From Prasinococcaceae sp. CCMP 1430 (Eukaryota; Prasinodermophyta; Palmophyllophyceae; Prasinococcales; Prasinococcaceae), in the NCBI GenBank assembly GCA_013416795.1, contig RQSC01000025.1, forward strand, positions 252,137 through 311,752: a DNA stretch of 59,616 bases, in the 5' to 3' direction. A program made the position numbers and the translations under genes. The notes beneath the pieces are model-generated. The model was given only the letters and a program-made list of their open reading frames with translations, searched no databases and was not told the DNA's origin. Below, piece by piece: positions 1 to 9,817 of the stretch (within the stretch, counting starts at the first letter, position 1; every line of letters starts with the position of its first letter).

Positions 1-434
1 CCGAAGGGCGTCGGCTGCGACTGTCGCGCGGCGGGCGCGGCAGCGGCGAGGGCAACGTCGGCGCGCTCGCGCGCGCGGCTGACATACCTCCCCGGCGTGC
101 GCGCGGCAGGCGACGGCGGCGCCGCGCGAGGGCGGTGTGGCGGCGGGCGGACGGCTGCGACCGTCGCGGCTGCGGTGCGCCCGTGCACGCGCGCTGTGGC
201 GCGCGCGCGTCCGAACTCGAACTGCGCATGCCCGGCGTTGGGTTTTGTGTTTTCTTTCTGTCAGGGTTTAGCATTTTGATGTGAAATCCATATTAGAATA
301 ATCCGCTTGCGCGTTGACCTGGGCGGTTGCGGGCGCCGTGCACGGCCAGCAGGTCAAAATGGGTGGAAAGAGCGCCCGTCTGCGCGCAGTCCGCTCCGAA
401 GCGCGCTCGAAACGCGCTCCGCGATGCCATTTTT
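1..434. other. non-coding flank, no gene recognised
   Basis: Very GC-rich sequence with many short CG-rich runs, then a more AT-rich stretch around 230-310 that contains an AGGGTTTA motif at about 263-270. I see no supported coding region. The stretch lies 3' of the coiled-coil gene on the minus strand. Confidence 0.4.
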
Positions 435-1150
435 TTAATTCCGAACAATGTGCGTTACGTCGCGGGCCCGCGCGCCGAAAGCGGAGCACCATTGCAGAAT
501 GCTTTCCCGTGGGTTGGCCCGCGTGTCGCGCGCGCCTCGCGCGGGCGGCGCGCGGAGTATGAAGCCCAGCAACAGCTCGTGCGCGGGCTGGGCCCGCGAC
601 ACGAGCGTGTCGCGCTCATGTGCCGTCGTCTGCGCGCGGGCGAGCGCGGCTGCGGCCTCCGCGCGAGCCTCAGCAGCATGCGCACTGCAGGTCTCCTTGG
701 CCTCCTCGGCCAAGGAGGCCTGCCGCCTGGCCTCTGCACTGGTGTCCAGCGCCGCGCCGACCCTTGCCTCCCAGCGCGTCGCGGCATCCAGCGCGTCGCG
801 GCATCGAGCGCGCTCCAGCTCCAGCTCGCGCTGCAGGGCGGCCGAGGTGGCGCGCTCTGCCAGCAGATCCGAGCGGAGCTGCCGGCAGAGCGCGGCAAGC
901 TTGCGGCTCTCGAGCATGGCCATCGTTGCAATGCGATGCGCTGCAACGACGGCCACGCCGAACCTCCTCGAGGCCTCTTGCCAGCCGAGCAAGAGGGCCT
1001 CGAGGAGGTTCTGCGCGGCGGCGGCAACCGCCGCCGCGCTCGAAGAGCCCGGGCCCGCGCCGGCGCCTTCACCCGCGTCGCCGCCAGCGCCCGCGTCGCC
1101 GCCAGCGCCCGCATCGCCGCCAGCGCCCGCATCGCCGCCGCCCCGCGCCC
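435..1150 (-). CDS. coiled-coil protein with Gly/Asp/Ala-rich repeat linker (hypothetical)
   Basis: The minus-strand frame is open from about 1150 down to a TAA at 435. It begins with about four copies of a six-residue GDAGAG unit, then an Ala-rich linker. A long amphipathic helix rich in Leu, Ala, Glu and Arg follows, with heptad-like spacing typical of a coiled coil. The first clean in-frame ATG is at 923 (MAMLESRKLA), but similar helical sequence (NLLEALLLGWQEASRRF) continues upstream, so the true start is probably earlier or in another exon. No family was recognised. The opposite-strand frames here are low-complexity Arg/Ala strings and look like shadows. It diverges from the Kelch gene. 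Confidence 0.5.
1075..1143. repeat. 18-bp coding tandem repeat, about four units
   Basis: Four near-identical units of the form CGC(A/G)TCGCCGCCAGCGCC. On the minus strand they encode GDAGAG repeats of the coiled-coil protein. The units differ mainly at one synonymous A/G position. Confidence 0.85.
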
Positions 1151-1231
1151 GCGTGCGCCGCCGAGGCTGCGGCGCTGGGAGCGCCGCCTGCGGCGCTCAA
1201 CGCGCCCGCCTGCTGCGTGCTCGGGCGCGAG

Positions 1232-2908
1232 ATGCTCGTCTTTGGCGGCAACGAGGCCCACGGACCAGGCGGCGGCGGCGAAGGCGGCGAAGGCGCTGCC
1301 GCGCTCAGCGACAGGCTGTACGCGCTCGACATCTCGCGGATCCACCTCGGGGAGGCGGCGTGGATCGCCGACGCGTGCATCACGTACGAGGGGCGCTTCC
1401 CCGCACATGAGGGCGACGAGGACGCAGGCGGCGGCGATGCGGCCGGGGGGGCGGCGACTACCGCGGCGCCGCCGCTGCACCGAGTGCAGGAGGCCGACCA
1501 GGAGATCGAGAGGTGGGACGGTCACAACGGCACGCTCGCAGGGGCGGGGCCTCGCGGGCGCTGGGGCGCGACGCTCACCGCCGTGTCAGCCAGCGAGGCC
1601 GTACTGGTGGGTGGGTTTGGCCCGGGGTTCACGTGTCACGACGTGTGGCGTCTGCGCCGCGTGGGGCGCGGCGCGTATGCGTGGGCAAGAGTGCGTGTGC
1701 TGCAGCGTCACGAGGGCGTCGCGCGTCTCGGGCAGCGCCGTGCCTTCCACGCGGCAGCCGCGCTGCCCGGGCGCAGGCTGCTGATATCAGGCGGGCTCGC
1801 TCTCGGGGCAGACAAGGACTCGGGCCACTCGCTTTGCGTGCTCAACCTCGCCAAGCCGCTGCCGCAGTTCGAGGGTCTTGAGCTCGACGACGCGGACGAA
1901 GCAAGCCGCAGCGGCGACGGAATCCGCGGTGGCGACAGCGACGCAGAGGATGTCGTCGCCACGATTTGCGCGGGCCTGGCGGGCACGAACGTTGGCAGCG
2001 GTGGCGGCACCCACGGGGGTGCACTGTCCTCGGAGGACTTGCGGCGCGTGCCTGCGGCTGGCGTGCCGGACGCGCATGAGGTCTACAGGGGCGGTCACGC
2101 GCTCGCAGTCGCCCCCAGGCGGGGCGCCAGTGAGGCGGCTTGGAAGCTCGATGCGCTGGTTCTTGGCGGATGCGTGCGCCTCACGACGAGCTTCGACGAG
2201 TGCTACGCTCAGCACGCGCTGTCATACGAGCTGCGTGGCACGCAGCACGAGGGCACGCAGAGCCTGGGCAGGCTCGCGGCGGAGGAGGAATGGGATTCGG
2301 ATGATGACGATGCGTACGACTACGATGATGAGTACGACTATGACGTCGATGGCGACGCAGACGACGCACCTACAGCGCGCGCGAAGGATGGCGATGAGAA
2401 TGCGGACCAGCCGTACGAGCTCGGCACGTGGCGCGCGATGCCGACAATGCTGCGCGACGTGTCGAGCGTCGTCGACGAGGATGCACGCATCCGCGCGTCG
2501 GCGATCGCACGCGCCCCTCCGCCGACGGCACGCCTGTTGATGGGAGGGAGCGCGCTGTGCGTCGGCGAGTCGGGCCTGGACCGGCGGTGCATGGTGTCCG
2601 CAACCATCGGCAGGCGCATGCTCATCTGGGGCGGGTCGGTGGGCCCTCACCATCAGGGGGGTGGCGCGAGGTGTGATCCCGCAAAAGTGACCTGCGTCGA
2701 GATCGACGCAGCCACTCGCAAGTCTCGAAGCGCCGGGATCTTCGAGGTCGATGCACCAGGCGCACCCGCTCTGCGCGAGGGTGCCGGCCACGCGTGGGAC
2801 GCAAGATCGGGCACACTCCTGGTGACAGGCGGCGCTCCGGTCGCATCCGAGTGCGAATTCATTGAGGTGCACGCGCTGCGTCCGGAGGCGTTGTGGGATC
2901 TGGTGTGA
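1232..2908 (+). CDS. Kelch-repeat beta-propeller protein
   Basis: Several Kelch-type blades are visible: MLVFGG near the start, AVLVGGFG, RRLLISGG, DALVLGG, RMLIWGG and TLLVTGG, each preceded by a hydrophobic strand and often by an R-F/W-H/G turn. Between blades are acidic, low-complexity loops, including a Tyr/Asp-rich stretch at about 2295-2370. Such propellers usually act as protein-interaction scaffolds. No BTB, F-box or catalytic domain is visible, so the partner is unknown. The first blade looks cut at ATG 1232, since CCVLGRE directly upstream fits the preceding strand. The real start may be in an upstream exon. Stop TGA at 2906-2908. Confidence 0.75.
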   Translation: MLVFGGNEAHGPGGGGEGGEGAAALSDRLYALDISRIHLGEAAWIADACITYEGRFPAHEGDEDAGGGDAAGGAATTAAPPLHRVQEADQEIERWDGHNGTLAGAGPRGRWGATLTAVSASEAVLVGGFGPGFTCHDVWRLRRVGRGAYAWARVRVLQRHEGVARLGQRRAFHAAAALPGRRLLISGGLALGADKDSGHSLCVLNLAKPLPQFEGLELDDADEASRSGDGIRGGDSDAEDVVATICAGLAGTNVGSGGGTHGGALSSEDLRRVPAAGVPDAHEVYRGGHALAVAPRRGASEAAWKLDALVLGGCVRLTTSFDECYAQHALSYELRGTQHEGTQSLGRLAAEEEWDSDDDDAYDYDDEYDYDVDGDADDAPTARAKDGDENADQPYELGTWRAMPTMLRDVSSVVDEDARIRASAIARAPPPTARLLMGGSALCVGESGLDRRCMVSATIGRRMLIWGGSVGPHHQGGGARCDPAKVTCVEIDAATRKSRSAGIFEVDAPGAPALREGAGHAWDARSGTLLVTGGAPVASECEFIEVHALRPEALWDLV

Positions 2909-3012
2909 CAGACATCCGCTGGCGCGAGTCTAGATTGTGCCTTGCCTTGCGCCTTTTTTTTTGCGCTTAAAAGCTGGCACGCCCATGTGGCGTGCCACAC
3001 GGTACTGCTGCA

Positions 3013-3062
3013 AAGGGTGCGATTACAGTGCAAGAAGACGCAGCTAAGGGTGCGATTACAGT
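3013..3062 (+). repeat. two copies of a 17-bp motif at the left edge of the retroelement block
   Basis: AAGGGTGCGATTACAGT occurs at 3013-3029 and 3046-3062, again at 7192-7208 at the right edge, and inverted at 6115-6131. In the inverted copy it encodes the KGCDYS part of a Cys-rich finger (HQCCKGCDYS), so it is a piece of the element's 5' coding region found repeatedly at rearrangement boundaries. Confidence 0.9.
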
Positions 3063-3360
3063 ATGGAAAGACGCAAGCGAGAGGTTGCGTAGCGCGCTAA
3101 GAAGTAAGGGCATGAGTGAAAGCTAGCTATCCGCCCGCAGCGCTGCCGCGAGAGCGGCGCCTGGGGCGGTCGTGTGTGTGCACGCCGCACGCGCGGAGCA
3201 CGCATGCCGACGATGAAATGTGCAGGCCGTCGGCAAGGACTCGAAGGACCTTGTCCGTTGGCCAGCAGCTTGAGTCCGCTGCCTCATCCCGGTTGGTGAA
3301 GAGGTGACGGATGACACCCATGGTGGACCTGTGCGCACGGCCCAGGGTGTCGAACGCCAG
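3040..3360. repeat. left arm of a roughly 320-bp inverted repeat
   Basis: This stretch matches the reverse complement of about 5809-6135 with a modest number of mismatches and one small indel. On the minus strand it encodes the C-terminal tail of the retroelement endonuclease (LAFDTLGRAHRST to RRSRGSAAGG), the same tail read on the plus strand at 5809-6043. The two arms are therefore two copies of the element's 3' coding end in opposite orientation. Confidence 0.85.
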
Positions 3361-3391
3361 CGGGTGGAGCCAGGCGAGGGGGTGGCGTTCT

Positions 3392-3570
3392 GCAGCGGGA
3401 GAAGCATGCCCTCGCGGAAGTAGCGGACGACCGGTGAGTTCGGCTCGAACGGAGCGGTGGTGAGCCACGTGGCGAGGGCGGTGGCGGCGGAGGGCGCGAC
3501 CTCGAGCAGGAGCTGGATGAACTCGTTGCGCCAGCCCCACGCGTCCGCGGCCTTGCCGCGCTTGAGGTGT
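3392..3570. repeat. direct repeat of RT coding sequence (copy 1)
   Basis: It is nearly identical to 4283-4461. On the minus strand both encode the segment just before the RT core (KAADAWGWRNEFIQLLLEV to FREGMLLPLQ). Copy 1 is fused directly to the inverted endonuclease tail, so it is a rearrangement junction and not an intact gene. Confidence 0.85.
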
Positions 3571-3887
3571 TCGAAGGCGAGTAGGAGTCCCTTCACCGAA
3601 CAGTCGATGCCCTCATCGGAGTCAGGGGGAGGTGGCGGAGGCAGTGCAGGAGGGACCCGAAGGCGCATCCTTGGGTGGCGCCGCGAGACGAGATGACCCG
3701 TTCGTTGCTGGCGCTGCCAGCGACGAAGTTCGAAGGCGAGCAGGAGTTCCTCCGCCGAACAGTCGATGCCCTCATCGGAGTCAGGGGGAGGTGGCGGAGG
3801 CAGTGCAGGAGGGACCCGAAGGCGCATCCTTGGGTGGCGCCGCGAGACGAGATGACCCGTTCGTTGCTGGCGCTGCCAGCGACGAAG
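3570..3887. repeat. 159-bp tandem duplication, two units
   Basis: Units 3570-3728 and 3729-3887 start with TTCGAAGGCGAG and end with AGCGACGAAG. They are nearly identical and lie inside the RT region. The duplication repeats the RT segment encoding FVAGSASNERVISSRGATQG and replaces the sequence where the catalytic YxDD motif should follow. Confidence 0.9.
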
Positions 3888-5179
3888 AACGACGTCGGGC
3901 CGCCGTACAGGAGGCGCACGTAAGGCAAGAGCTCCGGCATGTCACGCTTGACCGCATCGAAAGTCTTGGTGCGGTGTGGAGTCTGGAACGCGTTGGCCGC
4001 ATCGGCAGTGTGAAGCACACGCGTAGACTCTGCGGGCGTGATGGCGTCGGCGTCCCTGAGGTCTCCGTTTTGGTCGAAGTACGCGTCCAGAAGAGCGGCT
4101 TGGACCATGTGGGCGACGGCAGAGCATCCATCGACTTCCATGCCGAGCTGGTGGCCTCCGGTGTCTTGGAAGAGCCGGCGCGCCTCGAAGATGGTCTGGC
4201 GTACGACGGTGGCGCTGAGGATGCGTCGAAAGATCGGCAGGATGCCCACAGGCCGGATGGATGTGGGGTCACCTGTCTGCTTCTGCAGCGGGAGAAGCAT
4301 GCCCTCGCGAAAGTAGCGGACGACCGGAGAGTTCGGTTCGAACGGAGCGGTGGAGAGCCACTTGGCGAGGGCGGTGGCGGCGGAGGGCGCGACCTCGAGC
4401 AGGAGCTGGATGAACTCGTTGCGCCAGCCCCAAGCGTCTGCGGCCTTGCCGCGCTTGAGGCCAAGCTTCCGCTCGTCCTCAAGGAGGCGGCTTGTCAGCT
4501 ACGGGAGTAGCCTCAGACCCCCTCCACCGCCGGTGCGCATGCTGAGCAAGTCGTCTTCTGCCTGCGGGTGAAGCTCGCGCAGCTTGTGCAGGACGGTTGG
4601 GTTGGAGGTGTCTGCCAGTGGCTGGGCCGTGAGGACCTTGAGCGCGCGGCCGGGTTGGGACGTGTGGACGAGGCGGTCGGCGCGGTCGGCCTCACTCTTG
4701 GTGACGTGGGGTGCGCCTGGGTCGCGTGCGGCGGCCAACTGTTGCGCCTCTGCCGCAGCGGTGGCGAGCTCGACGTGTGCTTCGTTGTGGAGCAGTTCCC
4801 AGTTGGCGGAGTCGTCGAGGAAGCGCCTGCAGCGGTCCTTGACGGTGGCTTCGATGAGCCGGGAGCGACCGTAGGGGGTGGAGCTCTGGGTGAGGTCCAG
4901 GCGCTCCTGCGACAGGCGGCCCAGCAGCATGCGTGGCAGCAGGTGAAGGAGCTTGGCGACCTCAGCGGGGTGGTCCTTGTAGAGGGCCAGTGCCAGATCC
5001 ACGCAATCCCCGAAGAGTGCCGCGGAGGGCTTGCTGGGGAGGTCCTCTAGAGTCATGCGGCCGCCCGGCGCCCGGAGGTGGTCGCTCGGGTCGAGTGTGC
5101 CCAGCCAGCGAATGCCAGCGTCCCAGTTGGACGCCCTGCGCGGGGGTGGGGGAGGCGCCGCACCGGGGTCGGCCGCCAC
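3888..5179 (-). pseudogene. retroelement reverse transcriptase, broken
   Basis: Read on the minus strand from 5179. The first part ends with RALKVLTAQPL and LHKLRELHP, typical of the region before the RT core in such elements. An in-frame TAG at 4499-4501 interrupts it, and the same frame then resumes through KAADAWGWRNEFIQL into RT motifs: RPVGILPIFRRIL, then TADAANAF with the motif-A Asp, then SRGATQGCAFGSLL. Downstream the sequence runs into a tandem duplication and the catalytic YxDD motif is absent. The copy cannot be functional as it stands. Confidence 0.8.
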
Positions 5180-5289
5180 CAGGCCGGCGGGAGGGTTGGA
5201 CCCGGCGTCGACGGCCTCATGGGCAGCCTCGTAGAAGGCGCAGCGCCTGGAACCCGCGTGCCCGCCCGTCGAGCGAGCCAGGGCCCGGA

Positions 5290-6043
5290 AGCACTTGTAG
5301 CACTAGCACCTCGCACCACAGAGCGCGGCTACTGCATGGCCTGGTGTCGTCGCTTCGGGCTTCAGTCGACGCTCGTCTCTCCGGACGCCCCACACGCTCC
5401 CTCGTGCCACTCTGCAGCAGGCATCAACGGCGCCCACGCCACGGTCTGCTTGTCGACAGCAGGGGAGCGCACCTACCGCCACAACCGCCTCGTGCGCAAC
5501 TTCGCGAAGGTCGCTCGTCGCACCGGCTACCACGTGCACACCAACGGCCCCAGCTCCACCAACTCGTTCGAGTACTCGTTCGGTACTGACGAAAATGGCC
5601 AGCCCACTGACCTGCGCTCGGACCTAGTCATCACCGACACCGACACAGGCTACAGACACTGCCTCGACGTCACCTTCACGGATCCGTCAGCCAAGGTCAA
5701 CATGGCAGGCGCGAACCCGTCCACGGCGGCAGGCCTGGAGCACCTCTACAAGGTCCACGTCCAGCGCTACGCGAAGATCTGCGAGCACCACCGCATCCAG
5801 TTCCACACGCTAGCGTTCGACACCCTGGGCCGTGCACACAGGTCCACCAGGGGGGACATCCGCCACCTCTTCACCAACCGGGTCACGCAGGCGGACCCAA
5901 GCCGCTGGCCGACGGGCAAGGTCTTTCGGGTCCTTGCCGACGGCCTGCACAGTTCATCGTCGGCATGCGTTCTCCGCGCGTGCGGCGTGCACACACACGA
6001 CCGCCCCAGGCGCCGCTCTCGCGGCAGCGCTGCGGGCGGATAG
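5290..6043 (+). pseudogene. retroelement C-terminal restriction-like endonuclease domain
   Basis: The frame is open from before 5290 to a TAG at 6041-6043. After Cys-rich sequence comes GAHATVCLSTAGERTYRHNRL, which matches the Cys/His segment preceding restriction-like endonucleases in R2-type elements. Then LRSDLVI and CLDVTFTDP give the spaced acidic residues of a PD-(D/E)XK fold, followed by LYKVHVQRYAKI. The frame upstream of about 5290 is antisense to the RT region, so no start is visible. The domain itself has no internal stop. It is probably a truncated remnant joined to inverted RT sequence. Confidence 0.7.
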
Positions 6044-6135
6044 CTAGCTTTCACTCATGCCCTTACTTCTTAGACACACGCGCGCTACGCAACCTCGCGC
6101 TTGCGTCTTCTCGTACTGTAATCGCACCCTTTGCA
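5809..6135. repeat. right arm of the roughly 320-bp inverted repeat
   Basis: Reverse-complement partner of 3040-3360, ending in the inverted 17-bp motif at 6115-6131. Confidence 0.85.
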
Positions 6136-6426
6136 GCACTGGTGGTGAGCGCCCATAGACTCCTTCTCAGCCTGGGTGAGCCGGCAGACCGGATGGTCGC
6201 GCCAGGCCGTGGCCAAGTCTGGCAGGAGGCGTGTGGGTACCGGGTCGCCCTTCTTCCAGCCTGCGGGCGGGGCGCCGACCGGCTCGCACTTGGCGGTCCA
6301 GTGGTCCCGGAGCTCCTTGGCAGATGCCTTGGTCTCGCGGCAGACCGGGCAGCGGCACGAGCCTGGGGGGCCGTGGGAGACGCGACCCGCCCCCTCGGGG
6401 GAGCGGGCCCTCGGGCCTCGCGGCAA
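6085..6426 (-). pseudogene. retroelement N-terminal Cys/His zinc-finger fragment
   Basis: The minus-strand frame encodes CRCPVCRETKASAKELRDHW followed by TAKC, a CxxC...H...C finger, and then HQCCKGCDYS, a second Cys cluster. It ends at TAG 6085. Nucleic-acid-binding fingers at the N-terminus are usual for R2/NeSL-type elements. It sits beside the endonuclease copy in opposite orientation. No start was resolved. Confidence 0.55.
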
Positions 6427-6479
6427 AGCCCCTGGCTCGCAAGGCAGTCAGCAACGCTTCGAGCAGCAGCGCTGCAAGG

Positions 6480-7213
6480 ACGTGCCGTCGGCTCTTCGCT
6501 GCTTACACATCGCTCCGAGGGGCCTTCGCGCCTGCATCGCGTCTGTCAACGGGGCGAGTGGACGCGCCGCCAAAGTGGTCGCGCTCGCCAAGTCCCAGCA
6601 GCGCAAGCTGCGCATGCACGTCCACCCTGACAGGCTCACCGCTGCTCGCAAGGAGGCGCTCGGCCACGACCTCTTCAACAAGATCGCCGACGTCAACTGC
6701 GTCCTCGATGCGGCTCTGCTCACCGTGGGCGACGGCAAGGCGGTGGTCGCCTACCTCGACTCCCTTCCCCCCGACCCCCGCACCTCCACCGCTGGCTGCG
6801 CGCCAGGGGCGGTTGAAGGCGTCGTCGTCGTGGGCTTCCCGCTCGGCACCAAGGACTTCGTGGCAGGGGCTCTCGAGAAGAAGGACGCGGTGTACTATCG
6901 CAAGCTCACCGCCTGCAACCAGTTCTCCGCGTGGGGGCACCACAGCGCAGCGCTCCTTGCTGCTGGGCCGCCTGTCGCAGGAGCGTCTGGACCTCACCCC
7001 GAGCTCCGCCCCCTACGGTCGCTCCGGCTCATCGAATCCACAGTCAAGGACCGCTGCAAGCGCTTCCCAGGGCGGATTCGGTATGCGCGCCCCTTCCACC
7101 GTTCGCCTGCCGGCGTGGGTTGGTGCGACCCGCGTGCACACCAACGGCCCCAGCTCCAACAACTCGTTCGAGACACTAGTACGCTGCTGCTAAGGGTGCG
7201 ATTACAGTGCTAA
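6480..7213 (+). pseudogene. retroelement fragment with J-domain-like and RT-thumb-like sequence
   Basis: The plus frame includes RKLRMHVHPDRLTAARKEA and then DLFNKIADVNCVLDA. This has the HPD tripeptide (6623-6631) and flanking helices of a DnaJ J domain. Further on, GVVVVGFPLGTKDFVAGA resembles the segment after the RT catalytic core. After about 6980 it breaks into shifted pieces of the pre-RT region and of the HTNGPSS segment seen in the endonuclease copy. It ends at the right-edge 17-bp motif. Confidence 0.5.
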
Positions 7214-7246
7214 ACCTAGTACGAAATCGTCATGTCGCTGACTGCA

Positions 7247-9163
7247 TCACTCCTCATAGGAAAACATGCGCGCCTCCTTCTGTGCTGGGGTCAGCTTGGC
7301 ATCCTCCTCCTGCCGCTTGGCCGAACGCTCAAGTTGCGTCGCGATGGCCCCAGTGACGTCGTACGCGGGCGCCCGGTACGTCGGAACAACACGTGCGAGT
7401 CCCTCAATGGAGGTATCCACGGCCGTTGTGGGATAGTCAGCGAGCACGCCGTAGCGCGGGTCCTCGAGCACATTGACCTCAACCAGATCTCCCGCGCGCT
7501 CCAGCAGCCGTGCGCAGTCAGGGCTCAGATGCCGCAGGTGGACGCGCGCGCCAGTTGACTCCAGGCGCGCAGCAGCCTCGCTCACGGCGCTCAAGGCCGA
7601 AGAGTCCCACACGCGCGCGTCGGCGAAGTCCAACACGATTTCCTCGTCAGTGCGCGTGTTTCCTCCTGCACCATCACCATTGCCGTCAGTGAGTACACCA
7701 GCGGCCACGAGTGCGTCCTTGAACGCAGTCACCGATCCGAAGAAAACGGGACCGTGGATGGCGTAGACAGTGGCCGGACGCCCCTCGTACGCGGCCGGCT
7801 CAATCGTGCGCGTGGCAGTCACGCCCCTGGTGGCGGACTTCCACGAAAACCCGAGGGCCGACAGCACCACGCCAGCGAACACGGCCACTGCGAGGTTGGT
7901 GGCGTAGGTCACGCCGGTCACGAGCACCAGGACCGCCGCGTCTGTCTTAGGCACCTTCCTCAAATTCCGGACTGAGTCGAAATCAAAGATATCTCCCACG
8001 AGACACAGCATCGTTCCGGCCAGTGCGGCGAGGGGTACGGCGGCGATGACGCCGCTGCAAGCGCAGGTAAACGCGAACAGCGCGGCCGCGCACGTGAGCC
8101 CCGCAAGGCGCCGCCGCCCGCCCGACTGCACGTTGAGCGCGCTCTGTCCGATCATCGCACAGCCGCCCATGCCACCGGTGAAGCCTGTGGCGATCTGGGC
8201 CACGCCCTGCGCAACACATTCAGTGTGCGTCTCGGTTCGCGTCTCGGTTAGCTCGTCGACGACCTGCTGCGTGAGGAGCGTCTCGATGAGTCCGACTGCC
8301 GCCACTGCCGCCGCGTATGGGGCGATGAGCGCGAGCGTATCGAAGCTCAGAGGTACTTGGGGGAAGTGAAATGCGGGCAGCCCGCCAGCGATGGGGGCCA
8401 GGTCTCCGACCGTGCGCGTGGGGATGTCAAGTGCACCCACCAGGAGCGTGACGGCGCCAATCGCGACGAGAGGCGCGGGCACCGCCTTGGTCACGCGCGG
8501 CCAGATCTTGATAATTGCCATCGTGAGCGCCGTGAGCGCAAGCATTGTGTAAAGCGGCGCCCCGCTCAGCCACACGCCGCCCGATTTGAACTGCGCGAGC
8601 TGTGCCATACCGATAACGATGGCGAGGCTGCGTGCCGGCCATGCCGTGTGCAAGGCAGCGAGGCGCCGTCAGCACGTGGTGCCTGGGGCACATGCGGGGC
8701 TGGGAAGGCGGCCGCAGGGCGGGGCGCTGTTGCCGGCGCGCTCGAGCACACACCCGTTAACGAAGCCGCTCATGACGGGCGCGGGCACAAGCCGGATGAA
8801 CTTGCCCAGGCGCGCCACCCCTGCAACCACCTGCATGGCACCAGCGAGCACAACGGCGGCGAAGAGGTACTCGAGGCCGTGTGACGCCACGAGTGGGGCG
8901 AAAACGACGGCCGTAGCGCCCGCAGCGCCGCTGATGACCCCCGGTTGCGCACCAAGAAGTGCAGTGCACGCGCACATGACCGCGGCCGCGTGGAGCCCCA
9001 CGAGCGGAGGGACGCCCGCGACGAATGTGAACGCCAGCGCCTCTGGCACCATCGCCAGCGACACGGTCAGGCCCGCGAGCACCTGTGACGCCAGGCTCGG
9101 CCCGCGCTCGCCTGAGGGCGCAGCCGAGGCGTTGCCCGCGTCGCCCTCCGCCGGTGCCGCCAC
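7247..9163 (-). CDS. SulP-family anion (sulfate/bicarbonate) transporter with STAS domain
   Basis: Two exons: 8754-9163 and 7247-8627, joined phase 2 (GT at 8752-8753, AG at 8628-8629), restoring [14 protein letters not shown]. The N-terminal half has about ten or more hydrophobic segments with SulP landmarks: [14 protein letters not shown], then [14 protein letters not shown], then [21 protein letters not shown]. The C-terminus is a STAS domain with VWDSSAL, including the conserved Ser. SulP proteins move sulfate, bicarbonate or similar anions across membranes; the substrate cannot be told here. The exon opens at a GTG with no in-frame ATG, so a short 5' exon is likely missing. About 596 residues are visible. 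Confidence 0.93.
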
Positions 9164-9817
9164 TGCTGCCGCGGCGCGCGCACCCCGCCGCCGACACCGC
9201 GAGCGCCACCGCCATGGCTACAACGCGCGCGGGCCGCGCGCGGCGCGCGCGGGCTGTGGGGCCGCGCGCGCGCGTCCACGCGATATTGCGTGCGTGTGGC
9301 CCGAAACTCTCGGCCAGACCAGACGCCAATCGGACTTGTACAGTACACGCAGCATCCTGCAGCCATGCATGTTTTAAAATACTTCACGTGTCTTCCTCAC
9401 AGCTTTCATTAGTATTCTCAAGGTAATATCATAGATACCCACGGGATTGCACTTCTCTCGGCTCCATATGAAAACGCATACTTTGGCGAGGCGGAGAATG
9501 CCAGACGGCACGAACGCGCGTGGTTTTTGCAACGCACAGGCAGGCGCCACACGGTGAGCGTGTGTGGGACACAGGGGAGGGGAGGGAGGGGGCCGGTCAC
9601 CCGCCATCCTCTTTCCTCCCTTCCTTCACTCGCCTCGCGCGCGGCGTCCGTTTCTCGTGGGCGCGGCGTTCGCGCGAACGTGCGCGCGCGCGTGCGCGGC
9701 GCGCGCGCGCGCGCTGTGCGCATCGCGGGCGTGTAGGTGCAGGCGGCGACGGGCCGCCGCCGAAGGGGCGGGGCGCAAGCGGCGGCGCATGCTGCGGCGC
9801 ACAAGGGTGAGCAGGGG
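9164..9817. other. intergenic region between divergent SulP and ankyrin genes
   Basis: CG-alternating runs near 9235-9275 and 9665-9720 flank a moderately AT-rich core at about 9365-9470. The 5' exon of the SulP gene is expected here but was not resolved. No other gene is supported. Confidence 0.5.

Larger units (their letters stand above)
3005..7213. mobile_element. decayed, rearranged non-LTR-type retroelement (zinc finger, RT, restriction-like endonuclease)
   Basis: A 4.2-kb block carries fragments of one retroelement family in both orientations: a reverse transcriptase region (-), an endonuclease region (+ at 5.3-6.0 kb and - at 3.1-3.4 kb), a Cys-rich finger (-) and a linker with a J-domain-like motif (+). 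Segments are duplicated, inverted and joined, and the RT lacks its YxDD box. RT plus C-terminal PD-(D/E)XK-like endonuclease plus N-terminal zinc finger is the layout of R2/NeSL-like elements. Assignment to that group is inference. Confidence 0.75.

Noticed and set aside
3632-4510. Plus-strand reading frame of about 290 codons through the RT region
   Set aside because: Antisense shadow of the minus-strand reverse transcriptase, which carries the recognisable motifs.
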